From NCBI RefSeq assembly GCF_016918785.1, contig NZ_JAFFPT010000009.1:248001-312000 (forward strand): DNA of 64,000 bases, given 5' to 3'. The notes below the pieces were generated by a model. The model saw nothing but the letters and a program-made list of their open reading frames with translations. It was not told where the DNA came from and searched no databases. Positions 31,818-40,239 of the stretch are shown piece after piece (positions within the stretch are counted from its first letter, which is position 1; every line of letters starts with the position of its first letter). The position numbers and the translations under genes were made by a program. The stretch is from Leptospira ainazelensis. GTDB taxonomy: Bacteria > Spirochaetota > Leptospiria > Leptospirales > Leptospiraceae.

Positions 31818-33381
31818 TAACGAACCGATTCGAGATTTTTCCAAAGAAGAAAACAGAAAATGGATTTCCGACTCGATTCAAAAAATCCGAAATAAATTTC
31901 CGATTTTTGTTCCAACGATCGTTTCGGGAAAAGAAATCAAAAATCTTTCAAAGGAAAAACATTCAAACCCCGCGAACAAAGACGAGATCACAACGGAATA
32001 TTCGCTCAGCAACGCTTCCAATCTGGAAAACTCAATCCTGATTTCGAAAAAACATTTTTCCGATTGGAGCGATCGTGATCCCGCGGAAAGAATTTCGATT
32101 CTTTCGAAAGTGGGAACTCTGATCGGCGAAAACAAAGACGAACTCTGCGCGCTCATTCTTTTGGAAACCGGAAAAAACATTCCCGAAGCGGAAGCGGACG
32201 TCATAGAAGCGATCGACTTTTGCAAATACTACGCGTGCGAATATGAAAGAATTTTCCAAGGACAAAGGGTCGATCTTCCGGGCGAAGAGAATCTCTATTC
32301 TTATAAACCGAAAGGAATCATAGGAGTGATCGCACCTTGGAACTTTCCCGCGGCGATCTTGACCGGAATGTGCGCGGGGCCTCTTGTTTGCGGAAACGCG
32401 GTCCTCTTAAAACCCGCGGAACAATCTTCCGCCGTCGCCCTTTATCTTTTTCGTCTTTTTTTAAAAGCGGGAGTCCCGAGCGAAGTTTTCCATTTTTTGC
32501 CGGGTAAAGGAGAAGAGATCGGCGCGGAAATCGTAGAACATCCGGAGGTTGCGTTGATCAATTTTACGGGATCCAGAGAAGTCGGAGTTTCGATTCTCAA
32601 AGAATGCGGAAACATAAAACCCGACTCAAAAAGGATCAAACGTGCGTTATGCGAAATGGGCGGGAAAAATCCGATCATCGTCGACGGAGACGCCGATTTG
32701 GATCTTGCGGTCGAAGGGGCGCTTCACTCGGCGTTCGGATTTCAAGGTCAAAAGTGCAGCGCCCTTTCTAAACTGATCGTATTAGATTCTTGTTATGAAA
32801 CTTTCAAGTCCAGATTTGTAGAGGCGGTTGCGTCCTTAAAGATAGGACCTCCTGAGATTCTTTCGGCAAAAATCGGGCCGGTTATCAACGAAGAATCGAA
32901 GCTGAGGTTGGAAAAAATCATTTCGGAACATAAAGATAAGATTCTATTTCGCGCGAATATTCCGGAAGAGTTAACGCTAAAAGGTCATTACGTTCCGCCG
33001 ACGATTTTTGAAGAAAAAGATTGGAATAGCGATCTTGCGAAGAAAGAATTTTTCGGTCCTCTTGTCGCAATCTTCCGGACTAAAACATTTTCCGAGGCGA
33101 TCGAAAAGGCCAACGATTCCGATTACGCTCTTACGGCGGGTCTTTATTCCCGCAACCCGGAACATATCGAAGAAGCAAAACGAAAAATCGAAGCGGGAAA
33201 TTTCTATATCAACCGGGCGATCACGGGCGCGGTCGTTCAAAGACAACCTTTCGGAGGTTTTAAACTCTCCGGAGTAGGTGCAAAAGCGGGAGGCCCCGAT
33301 TATCTCAAAAGTTTTTTAGAGCCGGTAACGATCACCGAAAATACGATGAGAAGAGGTTTTACGGCGGATCTGATTCAATAA
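31804..33381 (+). CDS. 1-pyrroline-5-carboxylate dehydrogenase (aldehyde dehydrogenase family)
   Basis: 525 residues, a full-length ALDH. Visible motifs: PWNFPAAILTGM, GNAVLLKPAEQSS, INFTGSREVGVSIL (nucleotide site), the general-base glutamate in CEMGGKNP and the catalytic cysteine in QGQKCSAL at about residue 319. The C-terminus (AITGAVVQRQPFGGFKLSGVGAKAGGPDYL) is typical of the PutA P5C dehydrogenase branch. It oxidises glutamate semialdehyde to glutamate with NAD+, completing proline degradation with the overlapping upstream gene. Its last 23 bp overlap the convergent SpoIIE-phosphatase gene. Confidence 0.93.
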   Translation: MQNFNNEPIRDFSKEENRKWISDSIQKIRNKFPIFVPTIVSGKEIKNLSKEKHSNPANKDEITTEYSLSNASNLENSILISKKHFSDWSDRDPAERISILSKVGTLIGENKDELCALILLETGKNIPEAEADVIEAIDFCKYYACEYERIFQGQRVDLPGEENLYSYKPKGIIGVIAPWNFPAAILTGMCAGPLVCGNAVLLKPAEQSSAVALYLFRLFLKAGVPSEVFHFLPGKGEEIGAEIVEHPEVALINFTGSREVGVSILKECGNIKPDSKRIKRALCEMGGKNPIIVDGDADLDLAVEGALHSAFGFQGQKCSALSKLIVLDSCYETFKSRFVEAVASLKIGPPEILSAKIGPVINEESKLRLEKIISEHKDKILFRANIPEELTLKGHYVPPTIFEEKDWNSDLAKKEFFGPLVAIFRTKTFSEAIEKANDSDYALTAGLYSRNPEHIEEAKRKIEAGNFYINRAITGAVVQRQPFGGFKLSGVGAKAGGPDYLKSFLEPVTITENTMRRGFTADLIQ

Positions 33382-34738
33382 ACGGGGAATCGTTAGGACG
33401 ATAGTCGATACAAAGAATCGCGATGTCGTCGTCGGGAGTTTTTCCTTTCATAAACTCCTCCAAATCGAACATCATAAGATCCAAAAAAGCTCCTGCGGGT
33501 TGTCTCGCGTTCGCCAAAAGAAATTCTTCAAAACAGGATTCTCCGTAATCCCTTCCCATCTTGTTTTTTGCTTCTATCAGTCCATCGGTGAAGAGTATGA
33601 GTTTATCATTCTTTTTTAATCGATGTTTCGAAGAATAATACTTCCAGTTCGGTTCGATTCCTAAGATAAACGTATTCTCGCTTTTTAATTCGTGGATCTC
33701 CGTATAATTTCCGCGAACCACCAAAGCGGGTTGATGTCCGGCGCTAGCGTACTTTAACGTTCCGTCCTTATCCAAGATACAATAAAAAGCTGTCACAAAT
33801 AGATCCTGCTTTTCCAAAATTCCGCACAAGGATCGATTGACTAAACTCAGAAGCAGATCCGGTTCTTTTACATCGTGGCAGTGATTTCGAAACGCGGCTT
33901 TGGTCATCATCGTCACCAACGCAGAAGCCACCCCGTGTCCGGAAACATCGGAGATAAAAAATCCGACTTGATCGTTTCCCAGGTCGACCACGTCGTAAAA
34001 ATCCCCTCCGATTTTTTCCAAGGAAAAATACTTAGCTGCGAGAATCAGATCCGGCCGTTTAATTCTTGTTAGGTCCGGAAGAGTGTCCTGTTGTAGTCTC
34101 CTCGCCAGAGTCAGATCAAGCGTCTGAACGCGGTTTAATCGCTGAATGTTCCGTTTGTGTTTTTTGGTTTCGACGAGATGACGGGTGAGCTGATTCCCCA
34201 TATTGCGTACGTTTTCCGAAGCGCGCAAAAGCCAAACATGCATAAAAAAGAATACGATCAAAAAGACGAAAATCGATTTGATATGAAGTTGTAAATATTC
34301 CTGATTAAAAACGAGAAGCAATCCGAAAAAGACGAAGTAGTATGTTACAAACCAAAACGTTAGATAGACGCTCCTCGCGAGACCCAGAACGGGAAGTTGA
34401 ATGCTGATCACAAAGATAAACATCACCGGAAAGTATTCGGGTGCAAGAAACGTAAAGTATCCGTAAAATGCGGGCAAAGGCAAAGAAAGAAGGAGAGACC
34501 GGTTGGCCCAGAGAAGCGCCGACCAGCGCCCGGTTATCAGTCGAAAATTGCTGTAAAGGGTGACGGCAACGGTGTATAAAAAATTGAAAACGACCCACTG
34601 CGGCTCGGGTGTAACGGAATCACGAAGATAAAAGCGTAAGACGATCCAAAAGACTACAACTCCAAAAGCTCCCTGAAGAAGGGAAAAAGTGATTTCGCTT
34701 TTCAGAGTTTTTTTCAACTGAAGAAAAAACTTATTCAT
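33359..34738 (-). CDS. Membrane PP2C-type (SpoIIE/RsbU) serine phosphatase
   Basis: 459 residues. Residues 1-165 have about six hydrophobic helices, a coiled coil then leads to the PP2C domain: GGDFYDVVDLGNDQVGFFIS, DVSGHGVASALVTMM, ASAGHQPALVV, LFTDGLIEAKN and DDIAILCI. The Asp residues in GGD, DVSGHG and DG are the metal ligands. Such proteins dephosphorylate anti-sigma-factor antagonists, activating a partner-switching pathway in response to a signal sensed by the membrane part. No anti-sigma or STAS gene is adjacent. The gene overlaps the convergent ALDH by 23 bp. Confidence 0.9.
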   Translation of the reverse strand: MNKFFLQLKKTLKSEITFSLLQGAFGVVVFWIVLRFYLRDSVTPEPQWVVFNFLYTVAVTLYSNFRLITGRWSALLWANRSLLLSLPLPAFYGYFTFLAPEYFPVMFIFVISIQLPVLGLARSVYLTFWFVTYYFVFFGLLLVFNQEYLQLHIKSIFVFLIVFFFMHVWLLRASENVRNMGNQLTRHLVETKKHKRNIQRLNRVQTLDLTLARRLQQDTLPDLTRIKRPDLILAAKYFSLEKIGGDFYDVVDLGNDQVGFFISDVSGHGVASALVTMMTKAAFRNHCHDVKEPDLLLSLVNRSLCGILEKQDLFVTAFYCILDKDGTLKYASAGHQPALVVRGNYTEIHELKSENTFILGIEPNWKYYSSKHRLKKNDKLILFTDGLIEAKNKMGRDYGESCFEEFLLANARQPAGAFLDLMMFDLEEFMKGKTPDDDIAILCIDYRPNDSPFIESDPP

Positions 34739-35066
34739 ATCTTCTTGAATTTCATCCTCTGATCAAAAAACTTTACTCAACTTTTCAGACTCGATTCTCG
34801 ACGGGAATCAAACGATTCTAAGATCCGATTCTTAAATTCTAATCCTTAGACGAATCGACAAACGGTCTTTTAAGTATCATAAATTTTACGATATGCACTC
34901 TTTTCTTTGAGTATTGAGTTTAAAATGCACTCGAGAATCCAAGTTTGTGAAACGGTTTTTTATCTTTTCGAAGTCCATTCTAAGTTCCGCTCAAAGAGAT
35001 TTCGATGAAGAAGAAGATCAAAATAAAATCTCTATTGAGGGAAATAACAAAAGGATAAAAGACGGA
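34739..35066. other. Gene-free region between two minus-strand genes
   Basis: Contains a direct repeat ATGCACTC at 34893-34900 and 34925-34932 about 150-190 bp upstream of the phosphatase start. No supported gene; the longest frames have no recognisable content. Confidence 0.4.
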
Positions 35067-35882
35067 TCAGTCCGGTTTTTTTGCGACGGCAATATAAGCT
35101 TCGGAAGAGAGGGAAATCGGGAGTTTGGTAAGTTGTGCCTCGATGTGCTCCAACATGATTCTTCTTTTTTCGTTCCAGACCGATTCTTCCATTTTGCTTT
35201 TCATCCATTGAAGCGGGGCCCCCCCTTCTATCATGGAATCTAAGAATTCTTCCGCGCCTTTCACTTCGATCGAATTGGAAAATGGAAGGATATCGATCTC
35301 TTGAAAACCGGCCGCGTCCAATTGTTCACGAAAGAATTCCGGATTTTCAAAACTGGAAACATTGGTCTGAGGTTCGGGGATTTCCGGATTCGCCTTACGA
35401 AGTGCGTCGAATAAAAATTGCATCAGGGGAGAATTTGCAACGGGAGCCCATCCGGAAACCGCCACCTTTTTTCCGGGTTTAAGAACCCGATGAATTTCTT
35501 TAAGACCTTGGAGTTTGTCCGGAAAAAACATTAAACCGAACATGGAAAAAGCGCCGTCGAATCGATTTTCAGGAAACTCCAATTTCTGTCCGTCCATCAC
35601 AAAAGGAAGAACATTCTCGACGTTTGCCTCTTTCATTGCTTTCTTGAGTTGTTCTATCATCGCATCCGAAAAATCGATCGCGTAGATTTCCTTTACGGAT
35701 TTAGAAAGAGGAATCGCGAGCGTACCCGGACCGGTTGCGACGTCTAAAACTACGTGATCCGATTTTAATCCGAGCAAATCCATCGCCTTAAGGGAATAAA
35801 ATTCCAAGAATTGTTTTGTGGATTTTGTGTATCCTTCCGCGACTAAGGACCAAGGTTGAACGGTTGAGAGTGGATTGGACAT
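35067..35882 (-). CDS. Class I SAM-dependent methyltransferase (UbiE-like)
   Basis: 271 residues. Motif I is VVLDVATGPGTLAIPL, then IYAIDFSDAMIEQ as motif II, MDGQKLEFPENRFDGAFSMFGLMFF for motif III, and GLKEIHRVLKPGKKVAVSGWAP as the post-motif. This is the UbiE/COQ5-like subgroup, but the C-terminal part, which fixes the substrate, is not distinctive. Probably a small-molecule methyltransferase in the cytoplasm. AGGA lies six bases before the ATG. No operon partner. Confidence 0.87.
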   Translation of the reverse strand: MSNPLSTVQPWSLVAEGYTKSTKQFLEFYSLKAMDLLGLKSDHVVLDVATGPGTLAIPLSKSVKEIYAIDFSDAMIEQLKKAMKEANVENVLPFVMDGQKLEFPENRFDGAFSMFGLMFFPDKLQGLKEIHRVLKPGKKVAVSGWAPVANSPLMQFLFDALRKANPEIPEPQTNVSSFENPEFFREQLDAAGFQEIDILPFSNSIEVKGAEEFLDSMIEGGAPLQWMKSKMEESVWNEKRRIMLEHIEAQLTKLPISLSSEAYIAVAKKPD

Positions 35883-36360
35883 GATTCCTATTCTTTACGC
35901 GATCCGTAAAATTTTACCAGCAAAATCCCGGATTCTTACTTTGTTTTCCTCGGAATCCGGAGGAACTAACAACGATATGACGAGAAGAATCAAATCCGAT
36001 CCATAAATTATTTCCAGGTTTTGGATGAATGGAACGGCGAGACTTCCAGGGACGTTAATCTCTCGCGTCTCGATCTCCTCGGATCTTCGGACGGAAAATC
36101 CATTCTTACGTTTTTAAACTGATAAAACAAAATGAATCCCGTGTGGAAGATTTTGTTCTTCGGTTTTGGACGATTGTGATTCGTTTTTCGAAAAATGAGA
36201 ATTCTTCCTATATTTTGTCTCCGAGGAAATGGAAGTCCGATTGCAAGCCTCTTTTTGATGCAATCGTTTTGTCGGGACAACTAAGAGGATTCACGTTCCC
36301 GGGAAATTTTATTTTGTATCCCATTCAAAGTAGGAACTCCCAAAAAAAGGGACTCTCTTT
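35883..36360. other. Gene-free region with one interspersed motif
   Basis: 478 bp between two minus-strand genes. It holds AAAGTAGGAACTCCC at 36327-36341, a good copy of the recurrent motif. Frames on the plus strand look like random or shadow sequence and are not annotated. Confidence 0.45.
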
Positions 36361-36792
36361 CTATTCGGAAGAAACCGGACTCATTTCGAATGCCTTTAAC
36401 AATTCATCCGAATACTTCCAAGGTCTTTTTTTGGTAAAATCAAACAAAATACAAAGGGAAAGAGAATCGCAAGCGACCTTTTCGTCGGATTTTCGAATGA
36501 GTTTCTGAAAGATTTTACAACGAGAACCCTGAAATTCTCCAAAACGCGTAGTCACGAGAATCGATTCCGGATATCGAATCTCCGCTTTATAATCCGTTTC
36601 GGAGCGAAGAATCATCGGGCCAATGTTTGCCTCTTTCATCTTAGAATAACCGAAACCGGCTTCTTCGAGAGCGATCATTCTCCCTTCGTGTAAATAAACC
36701 TGAAAATTCCCGACATTCAAATGCCCGTTTGGGTCGCACTGACTCCAAAGCACAGGAATCTCATATCGAAACTCTCTCGAAATCAAACTCAT
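36361..36792 (-). CDS. Acyl-CoA thioesterase, 4HBT/YbgC-like
   Basis: 143 residues with GGAG seven bases before its ATG. The active-site block SQCDPNGHLNVGNFQVYLHEGR, with the conserved Asp-x-x-G-H-x-N-x-x pattern of 4-hydroxybenzoyl-CoA thioesterase/YbgC enzymes, is clear. Cytosolic hotdog enzyme hydrolysing short or aryl acyl-CoA. Monocistronic; faces the SRPBCC cluster. Confidence 0.88.
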   Translation of the reverse strand: MSLISREFRYEIPVLWSQCDPNGHLNVGNFQVYLHEGRMIALEEAGFGYSKMKEANIGPMILRSETDYKAEIRYPESILVTTRFGEFQGSRCKIFQKLIRKSDEKVACDSLSLCILFDFTKKRPWKYSDELLKAFEMSPVSSE

Positions 36793-36988
36793 AAACTTAC
36801 TCCATTTATAATCCAGTATTCATAAAACAGAAGGAATCGTTCTGTTTCCAGAAGAATATTAGTTTGATATAAAATTATCAATTTGTCCGTAAAACTTTAG
36901 AAACCGGTGGACATTTCGATTTCCAGAGGTTATTCTTTGCTCCTCTCATTTCCCGGTCTTTTTTTCCCGTTTTTTTTTCGGCAATCGG

Positions 36989-37017
36989 TTGACAAACCTT
37001 GCCTTAAGGGATAATTT
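36989..37017 (+). promoter_or_regulatory. Promoter of the ArsR-SRPBCC cluster
   Basis: TTGACA (36989-36994), 17-base spacer, TAATTT (37012-37017). The -35 is a perfect consensus. Its -10 overlaps the first bases of a palindromic operator, a common design for autorepression. Confidence 0.75.
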
Positions 37018-37045
37018 AACCTAAAGGTTAATTAACCATATGGTT
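37016..37045. promoter_or_regulatory. Palindromic operator upstream of the ArsR-like gene
   Basis: TTAACCTAAAGGTTAA (37016-37031) is a perfect 6-bp inverted repeat with a 4-base centre, directly followed by AACCATATGGTT (37034-37045), another palindrome covering the start codon. Both carry the same AACC/GGTT half-site. They overlap the -10 and initiation region, so an ArsR dimer bound here would shut off transcription. Confidence 0.65.
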
Positions 37046-37435
37046 CAACAAGAAGCTACAGAAGATCATCTCAGCCTTACATTTGCGGCTCTGGCCGACC
37101 CTACGCGGCGAAAGATTTTAGCCACGCTCCGTTATGGGGATATCACCGTGAAGCAACTTGCAGAACCCTTTGCCATGAGTCTTCCCGCGATTACCAAACA
37201 CTTAAAGGTTTTGGAAAGAGCAGGACTGATTTCCCGCGGCAAGGAGGCACAATGGAGACCTTCTCGTTTAGAAACGGGGCCCTTAAAAGAAGTGGCTGAT
37301 TGGATCGACGAATACAGACAAATCTGGGAAGCCAGACTGGATCGGCTGGATGAGTATTTGCGGGAACTCCAGCAGATCGAGAAAAACGAACAAACAAATC
37401 AAAGGAAATTCGACAATGAACAAGGAAAAAATTAA
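37040..37435 (+). CDS. ArsR-family winged-helix regulator linked to SRPBCC genes
   Basis: 131 residues. LAALADPTRRKILATLRYGD then VKQLAEPFAMSLPAITKHLKVLERAGLI is the winged helix, with the wing at RGKEAQWRPSRLE. No metal-binding cysteines, as is usual in the ArsR subgroup that precedes AHSA1/SRPBCC genes. The C-terminal helix (WEARLDRLDEYLRELQQIE) is probably for dimerisation. It is the first gene of a dense plus-strand cluster and overlaps the DoxX-like gene by 20 bp. Likely autorepressor of the cluster through the palindromes at 37016-37045; inducer unknown. Confidence 0.92.
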   Translation: MVQQEATEDHLSLTFAALADPTRRKILATLRYGDITVKQLAEPFAMSLPAITKHLKVLERAGLISRGKEAQWRPSRLETGPLKEVADWIDEYRQIWEARLDRLDEYLRELQQIEKNEQTNQRKFDNEQGKN

Positions 37436-37808
37436 AACTATCATCTATTGGGTGGTGACCGTCCTCGTCGCAGCAAACTACGCGTTTGCCGCATACGCAT
37501 ATACGGTGCAGGGACCGGAAGTCGTGGAAGGTATGTCTAAACTCGGTTATCCGCTCTACTTCGTGACTCTTCTCGGAGTTTGGAAACTCCTCGGAGCCAT
37601 TGCAATCAGCGTCCCTAAATTTCCTCTCGTCAAAGAATGGGCTTACGCGGGTATGTTTATCAACCTCACCTCAGCGTCCATTTCCAACGGTATTTCCGGC
37701 TTTGAAACCGTTCATATCGTTATGCCTCTCGTTGGTCTTGTGTTAGTCGCTCTTTCCTGGGCGCTTAGACCCGAAAGCAGAAGACTTCCCGGAGTCTGGA
37801 GTTTATAA
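37416..37808 (+). CDS. DoxX-like integral membrane protein
   Basis: 130 residues from the ATG at 37416 (AAAGGA upstream). Four transmembrane segments: IIYWVVTVLVAANYAFAAYA, PLYFVTLLGVWKLLGAIAI, WAYAGMFINLTSASISNGISG, and VIMPLVGLVLVALSWAL-type helix. The pattern with GVWKLLGAIAI is typical of the DoxX-like family often found next to ArsR and SRPBCC genes. Role of the family is poorly defined; some members act in thiol-redox or membrane stress. Overlaps the ArsR gene end. Confidence 0.83.
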   Translation: MNKEKIKTIIYWVVTVLVAANYAFAAYAYTVQGPEVVEGMSKLGYPLYFVTLLGVWKLLGAIAISVPKFPLVKEWAYAGMFINLTSASISNGISGFETVHIVMPLVGLVLVALSWALRPESRRLPGVWSL

Positions 37809-37876
37809 GAATATTCGAATCTATTCGGAACCTCCGCAAAAAAAGAAAACTTAAGAATTCCAAAAGGATCGATGCA

Positions 37877-38362
37877 ATGACAAAAAATAATCAGACTTTA
37901 AACGAAATCGTTATCACAAGAATTTTCGACGCGCCGAGAGAACTCGTTTTCAAAGCGTGGACGGAACCGGAACATTTGATGCGCTGGTGGGGACCGAAAA
38001 ATTTCACTTCCCCCGAGTGTAAAATCGACTTTCGTATCGGCGGAAAGTATGTCTTCTGCATGCGTTCTCCCGAAGGCCAAAACTTTTGGACCACCGGAGT
38101 CTTTCGCGAAATCGTAATCCCGGAGAAGTTCGTTTACTCGGATTCATTTGCCGACGACAAGGGAAATCCGGTTCCGGCTTCGCATTACGGATTTCAGGGA
38201 GAATTTCCCGACGAAACGACCGTCTCTCTTACATTTGAAACGGTCGACAACAAGACAAAACTTACCTTGAGACATATCGGACTCCCTGCGGGAGAGATCA
38301 GCGAAATGACCAAGGTTGGTTGGAACGAGATGATCGATAAACTTAACGAAAGTTTAAAATAG
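37877..38362 (+). CDS. SRPBCC (AHSA1-type) protein
   Basis: 161 residues, START-like helix-grip fold. Begins with ITRIFDAPRELVFKAW then EPEHLMRWWGPKNFTSP, the AHSA1/CalC-like signature, and ends with WNEMIDKLNESL. These proteins bind hydrophobic small molecules in a deep cavity or act as minor chaperone-like proteins; catalysis is rare. First of four intact SRPBCC genes in this cluster (37877, 38559, 39104, 39682), which share the FDAPRxLVxKAWTEP block in three cases and so arose by tandem duplication. AAGGATCG precedes the start. Confidence 0.9.
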   Translation: MTKNNQTLNEIVITRIFDAPRELVFKAWTEPEHLMRWWGPKNFTSPECKIDFRIGGKYVFCMRSPEGQNFWTTGVFREIVIPEKFVYSDSFADDKGNPVPASHYGFQGEFPDETTVSLTFETVDNKTKLTLRHIGLPAGEISEMTKVGWNEMIDKLNESLK

Positions 38363-38405
38363 ATTTTTTTGTCACTGTCGATTCGGAATCGGCGCGGAGT
38401 AAACT

Positions 38406-38546
38406 ATGAACGGACCTTACAATCACAAATCGAACACGGCGGATCGTGAAATATCCGCCTCACGCGTGTTTGACGCACCAAGGGAATTGGTCTGGACCGA
38501 CCCGAATCACATCGGTAACTATATTACAAAGTTCGCAAACTCATAA
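38406..38546 (+). pseudogene. Internally deleted remnant of an SRPBCC (AHSA1-type) gene
   Basis: A 46-codon frame from ATG to TAA. It begins like its neighbours (EISASRVFDAPRELVW), then jumps to TDPNHIG; the expected KAW (or similar) between VW and T/EP is missing. After HIG it goes straight to NYITKFANS and the stop, which resembles the very end of an AHSA1 protein (a final helix like DRLEEYLxK), so about 100 residues from the middle are lost. It lies between two intact paralogues. It might still be translated as a tiny protein but cannot form the fold. Confidence 0.65.
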
Positions 38547-38558
38547 ACGGAGAATTTT

Positions 38559-39107
38559 ATGTCTATGTTAAAACTCATTCTACTTTCCATCGTCGGTCTT
38601 TTGATCGTCGTCACCGTGATCCTTCTCGTAATCGCGAGCACAAAACCGGACGATTTTCGTTATCAAAGATCGATCTCTATCCAAGCGCCGCCTGAGAAAG
38701 TGTTCCCTTTGATCAACGATTTTCGCACATGGGCAAAATGGTCCCCTTGGGAGAACGTGGATCCTTCCATGAAAAAAACTTACAGCGGTCCGGCAAACGG
38801 AGTCGGTACGATCTACGAATGGGATGGAAACAAAAACATCGGAAAAGGCCGTATGGAAATTACGAACTCGAACTCTCCTTCTAAGATCACGATTCAACTC
38901 GACTTTATCGCTCCCTTTGAGGCTCACAACACCGCGGAGTTCACCTTGGACAAAAAGGGCGATTCGACTCAGGTGACTTGGGTCATGTTTGGAAAAAATC
39001 AGTTCATTTCAAAGGTGATGGGCTTGTTCTTAAATATGGATGAAATGATCGGAAAACAATTCGAAACCGGCTTAAACAATCTAAAAACGATCGGCGAAGG
39101 CAAATGA
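38559..39107 (+). CDS. Membrane-anchored SRPBCC protein (polyketide-cyclase-like)
   Basis: 182 residues with GGAG upstream of the ATG. N-terminal membrane helix (LILLSIVGLLIVVTVILLVIAS), then a START-like domain: RYQRSISIQAPPEKVFPLIND, WAKWSPWENVDPSMKKTYSG, GVGTIYEWDGN. This is the polyketide_cyc2-like branch with an anchor, rather than the soluble AHSA1 branch of its neighbours. The same layout occurs in the convergent gene at 42772-43314. Its ATGA overlap with the next gene shows cotranslation. Confidence 0.88.
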   Translation: MSMLKLILLSIVGLLIVVTVILLVIASTKPDDFRYQRSISIQAPPEKVFPLINDFRTWAKWSPWENVDPSMKKTYSGPANGVGTIYEWDGNKNIGKGRMEITNSNSPSKITIQLDFIAPFEAHNTAEFTLDKKGDSTQVTWVMFGKNQFISKVMGLFLNMDEMIGKQFETGLNNLKTIGEGK

Positions 39108-39613
39108 GCGAAAAAAGTAACATTATAATTCCTGAATTTACTTATTCACGGACCTTCGACGCTCCGCGTAAACTCGTCTGGAAAGCATGGACGGAGCCTG
39201 CAAGACTCGCCGAGTGGTGGGGACCGAAGGGGCTTACGATGGGCGTCACTAGTCTGGATCTGAAACCGGGCGGCTTGTTTCATTACAGCATGAAAACTCC
39301 GGACGGACAGATCATGTGGGGAAGATTCGTTTATAAAGAAATCTCTCCTCCCGAAAAACTTATCTATGTGGTCTCCTTTTCGGATGAGAACGCGGGTATG
39401 GTTCGTCATCCGATGGCCGAAGGATGGCCTTTGGAAATGCTCAATACGGTTACGTTTACGGAAGAAAAGGGAAAGACGATTATCAACCTGAAAGGATCGC
39501 CTATCAATGCGACGGCCGAAGAAATCAAGATTTTCGGAGACAACTTCCCGTCGATGAATCAGGGATTCGCCGGAACGTTGGATCAACTCGAAACGTATCT
39601 GTCAAAACTATAA
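39104..39613 (+). CDS. SRPBCC (AHSA1-type) protein
   Basis: 169 residues; its ATG overlaps the stop of the preceding gene. YSRTFDAPRKLVWKAW then EPARLAEWWGPKGLT is the AHSA1 signature, followed by LKPGGLFHYSMKTPDG and a C-terminal helix (QGFAGTLDQLETYLSKL). Soluble cytoplasmic ligand-binding fold. Third intact paralogue in the cluster. Ligand not predicted. Confidence 0.9.
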   Translation: MSEKSNIIIPEFTYSRTFDAPRKLVWKAWTEPARLAEWWGPKGLTMGVTSLDLKPGGLFHYSMKTPDGQIMWGRFVYKEISPPEKLIYVVSFSDENAGMVRHPMAEGWPLEMLNTVTFTEEKGKTIINLKGSPINATAEEIKIFGDNFPSMNQGFAGTLDQLETYLSKL

Positions 39614-39681
39614 ATTAGGAAAACGGAATGTGGGTCGTTCAAATACTTTTCCAAGGAGGCCCGCTCCAGGAGAATCATACT

Positions 39682-40146
39682 ATGAAAAAAAACGAACAAC
39701 TTTCGGCGACGATCGGAGAAAAGGAAATCGTAAGCAGAAGGATATTCGACGCGCCCAGAGATCTGGTTTTCAAGGCTTGGACCGAGCCTGAACATCTAAA
39801 ACTCTGGTGGGGGCCCGAAGGATTTACGAACACGTTTCACGAATTTGATCTAAGGCCGGGAGGCAACTGGAGATTTGTGATGCACGGACCGGACGGAACC
39901 GACTATGAAAATCATAGCGTTTTTGTTGAGATTCTCAAACCGGAACGAATCCTATTCGAACACGTATCGCAACATCACTATGTAGCTACGATTCATTTTG
40001 AAGAAGTAGGAGATCAAACCCAGGTCGACTTTAAAATGGTGTTCGACACTTCGGAAGAATTCGATAGGGTCAAAAAATATATCGAGGTAGGAAACGAACA
40101 GAACTTCGACAGATTGAAAGGAGAACTCGCAAGAATGGCCGGCTGA
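39682..40146 (+). CDS. SRPBCC (AHSA1-type) protein
   Basis: 154 residues from the ATG at 39682, with CCAGGAG nine bases upstream; an alternative ATG at 39628 also has an AGGA site, giving 18 extra residues. SRRIFDAPRDLVFKAW then EPEHLKLWWGPEGFT, then DLRPGGNWRFVMHGPDG, the standard AHSA1 pattern. Its C-terminus ends in a helix (NFDRLKGELARMAG). Fourth intact paralogue in the cluster. Confidence 0.9.
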   Translation: MKKNEQLSATIGEKEIVSRRIFDAPRDLVFKAWTEPEHLKLWWGPEGFTNTFHEFDLRPGGNWRFVMHGPDGTDYENHSVFVEILKPERILFEHVSQHHYVATIHFEEVGDQTQVDFKMVFDTSEEFDRVKKYIEVGNEQNFDRLKGELARMAG

Positions 40147-40239
40147 TCCTTCTGCGAAAAAATCCCTATACATCGAGTCGACGGATATGTTCCGAAATAT
40201 ATTAAAATTCCTGAATAAACCAAAAATCAAAAAAGAGAT

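Noticed and set aside
36143..36508. 121-codon plus-strand frame before the thioesterase
   Set aside because: It overlaps the real thioesterase on the other strand, has no ribosome site and no coherent protein features.
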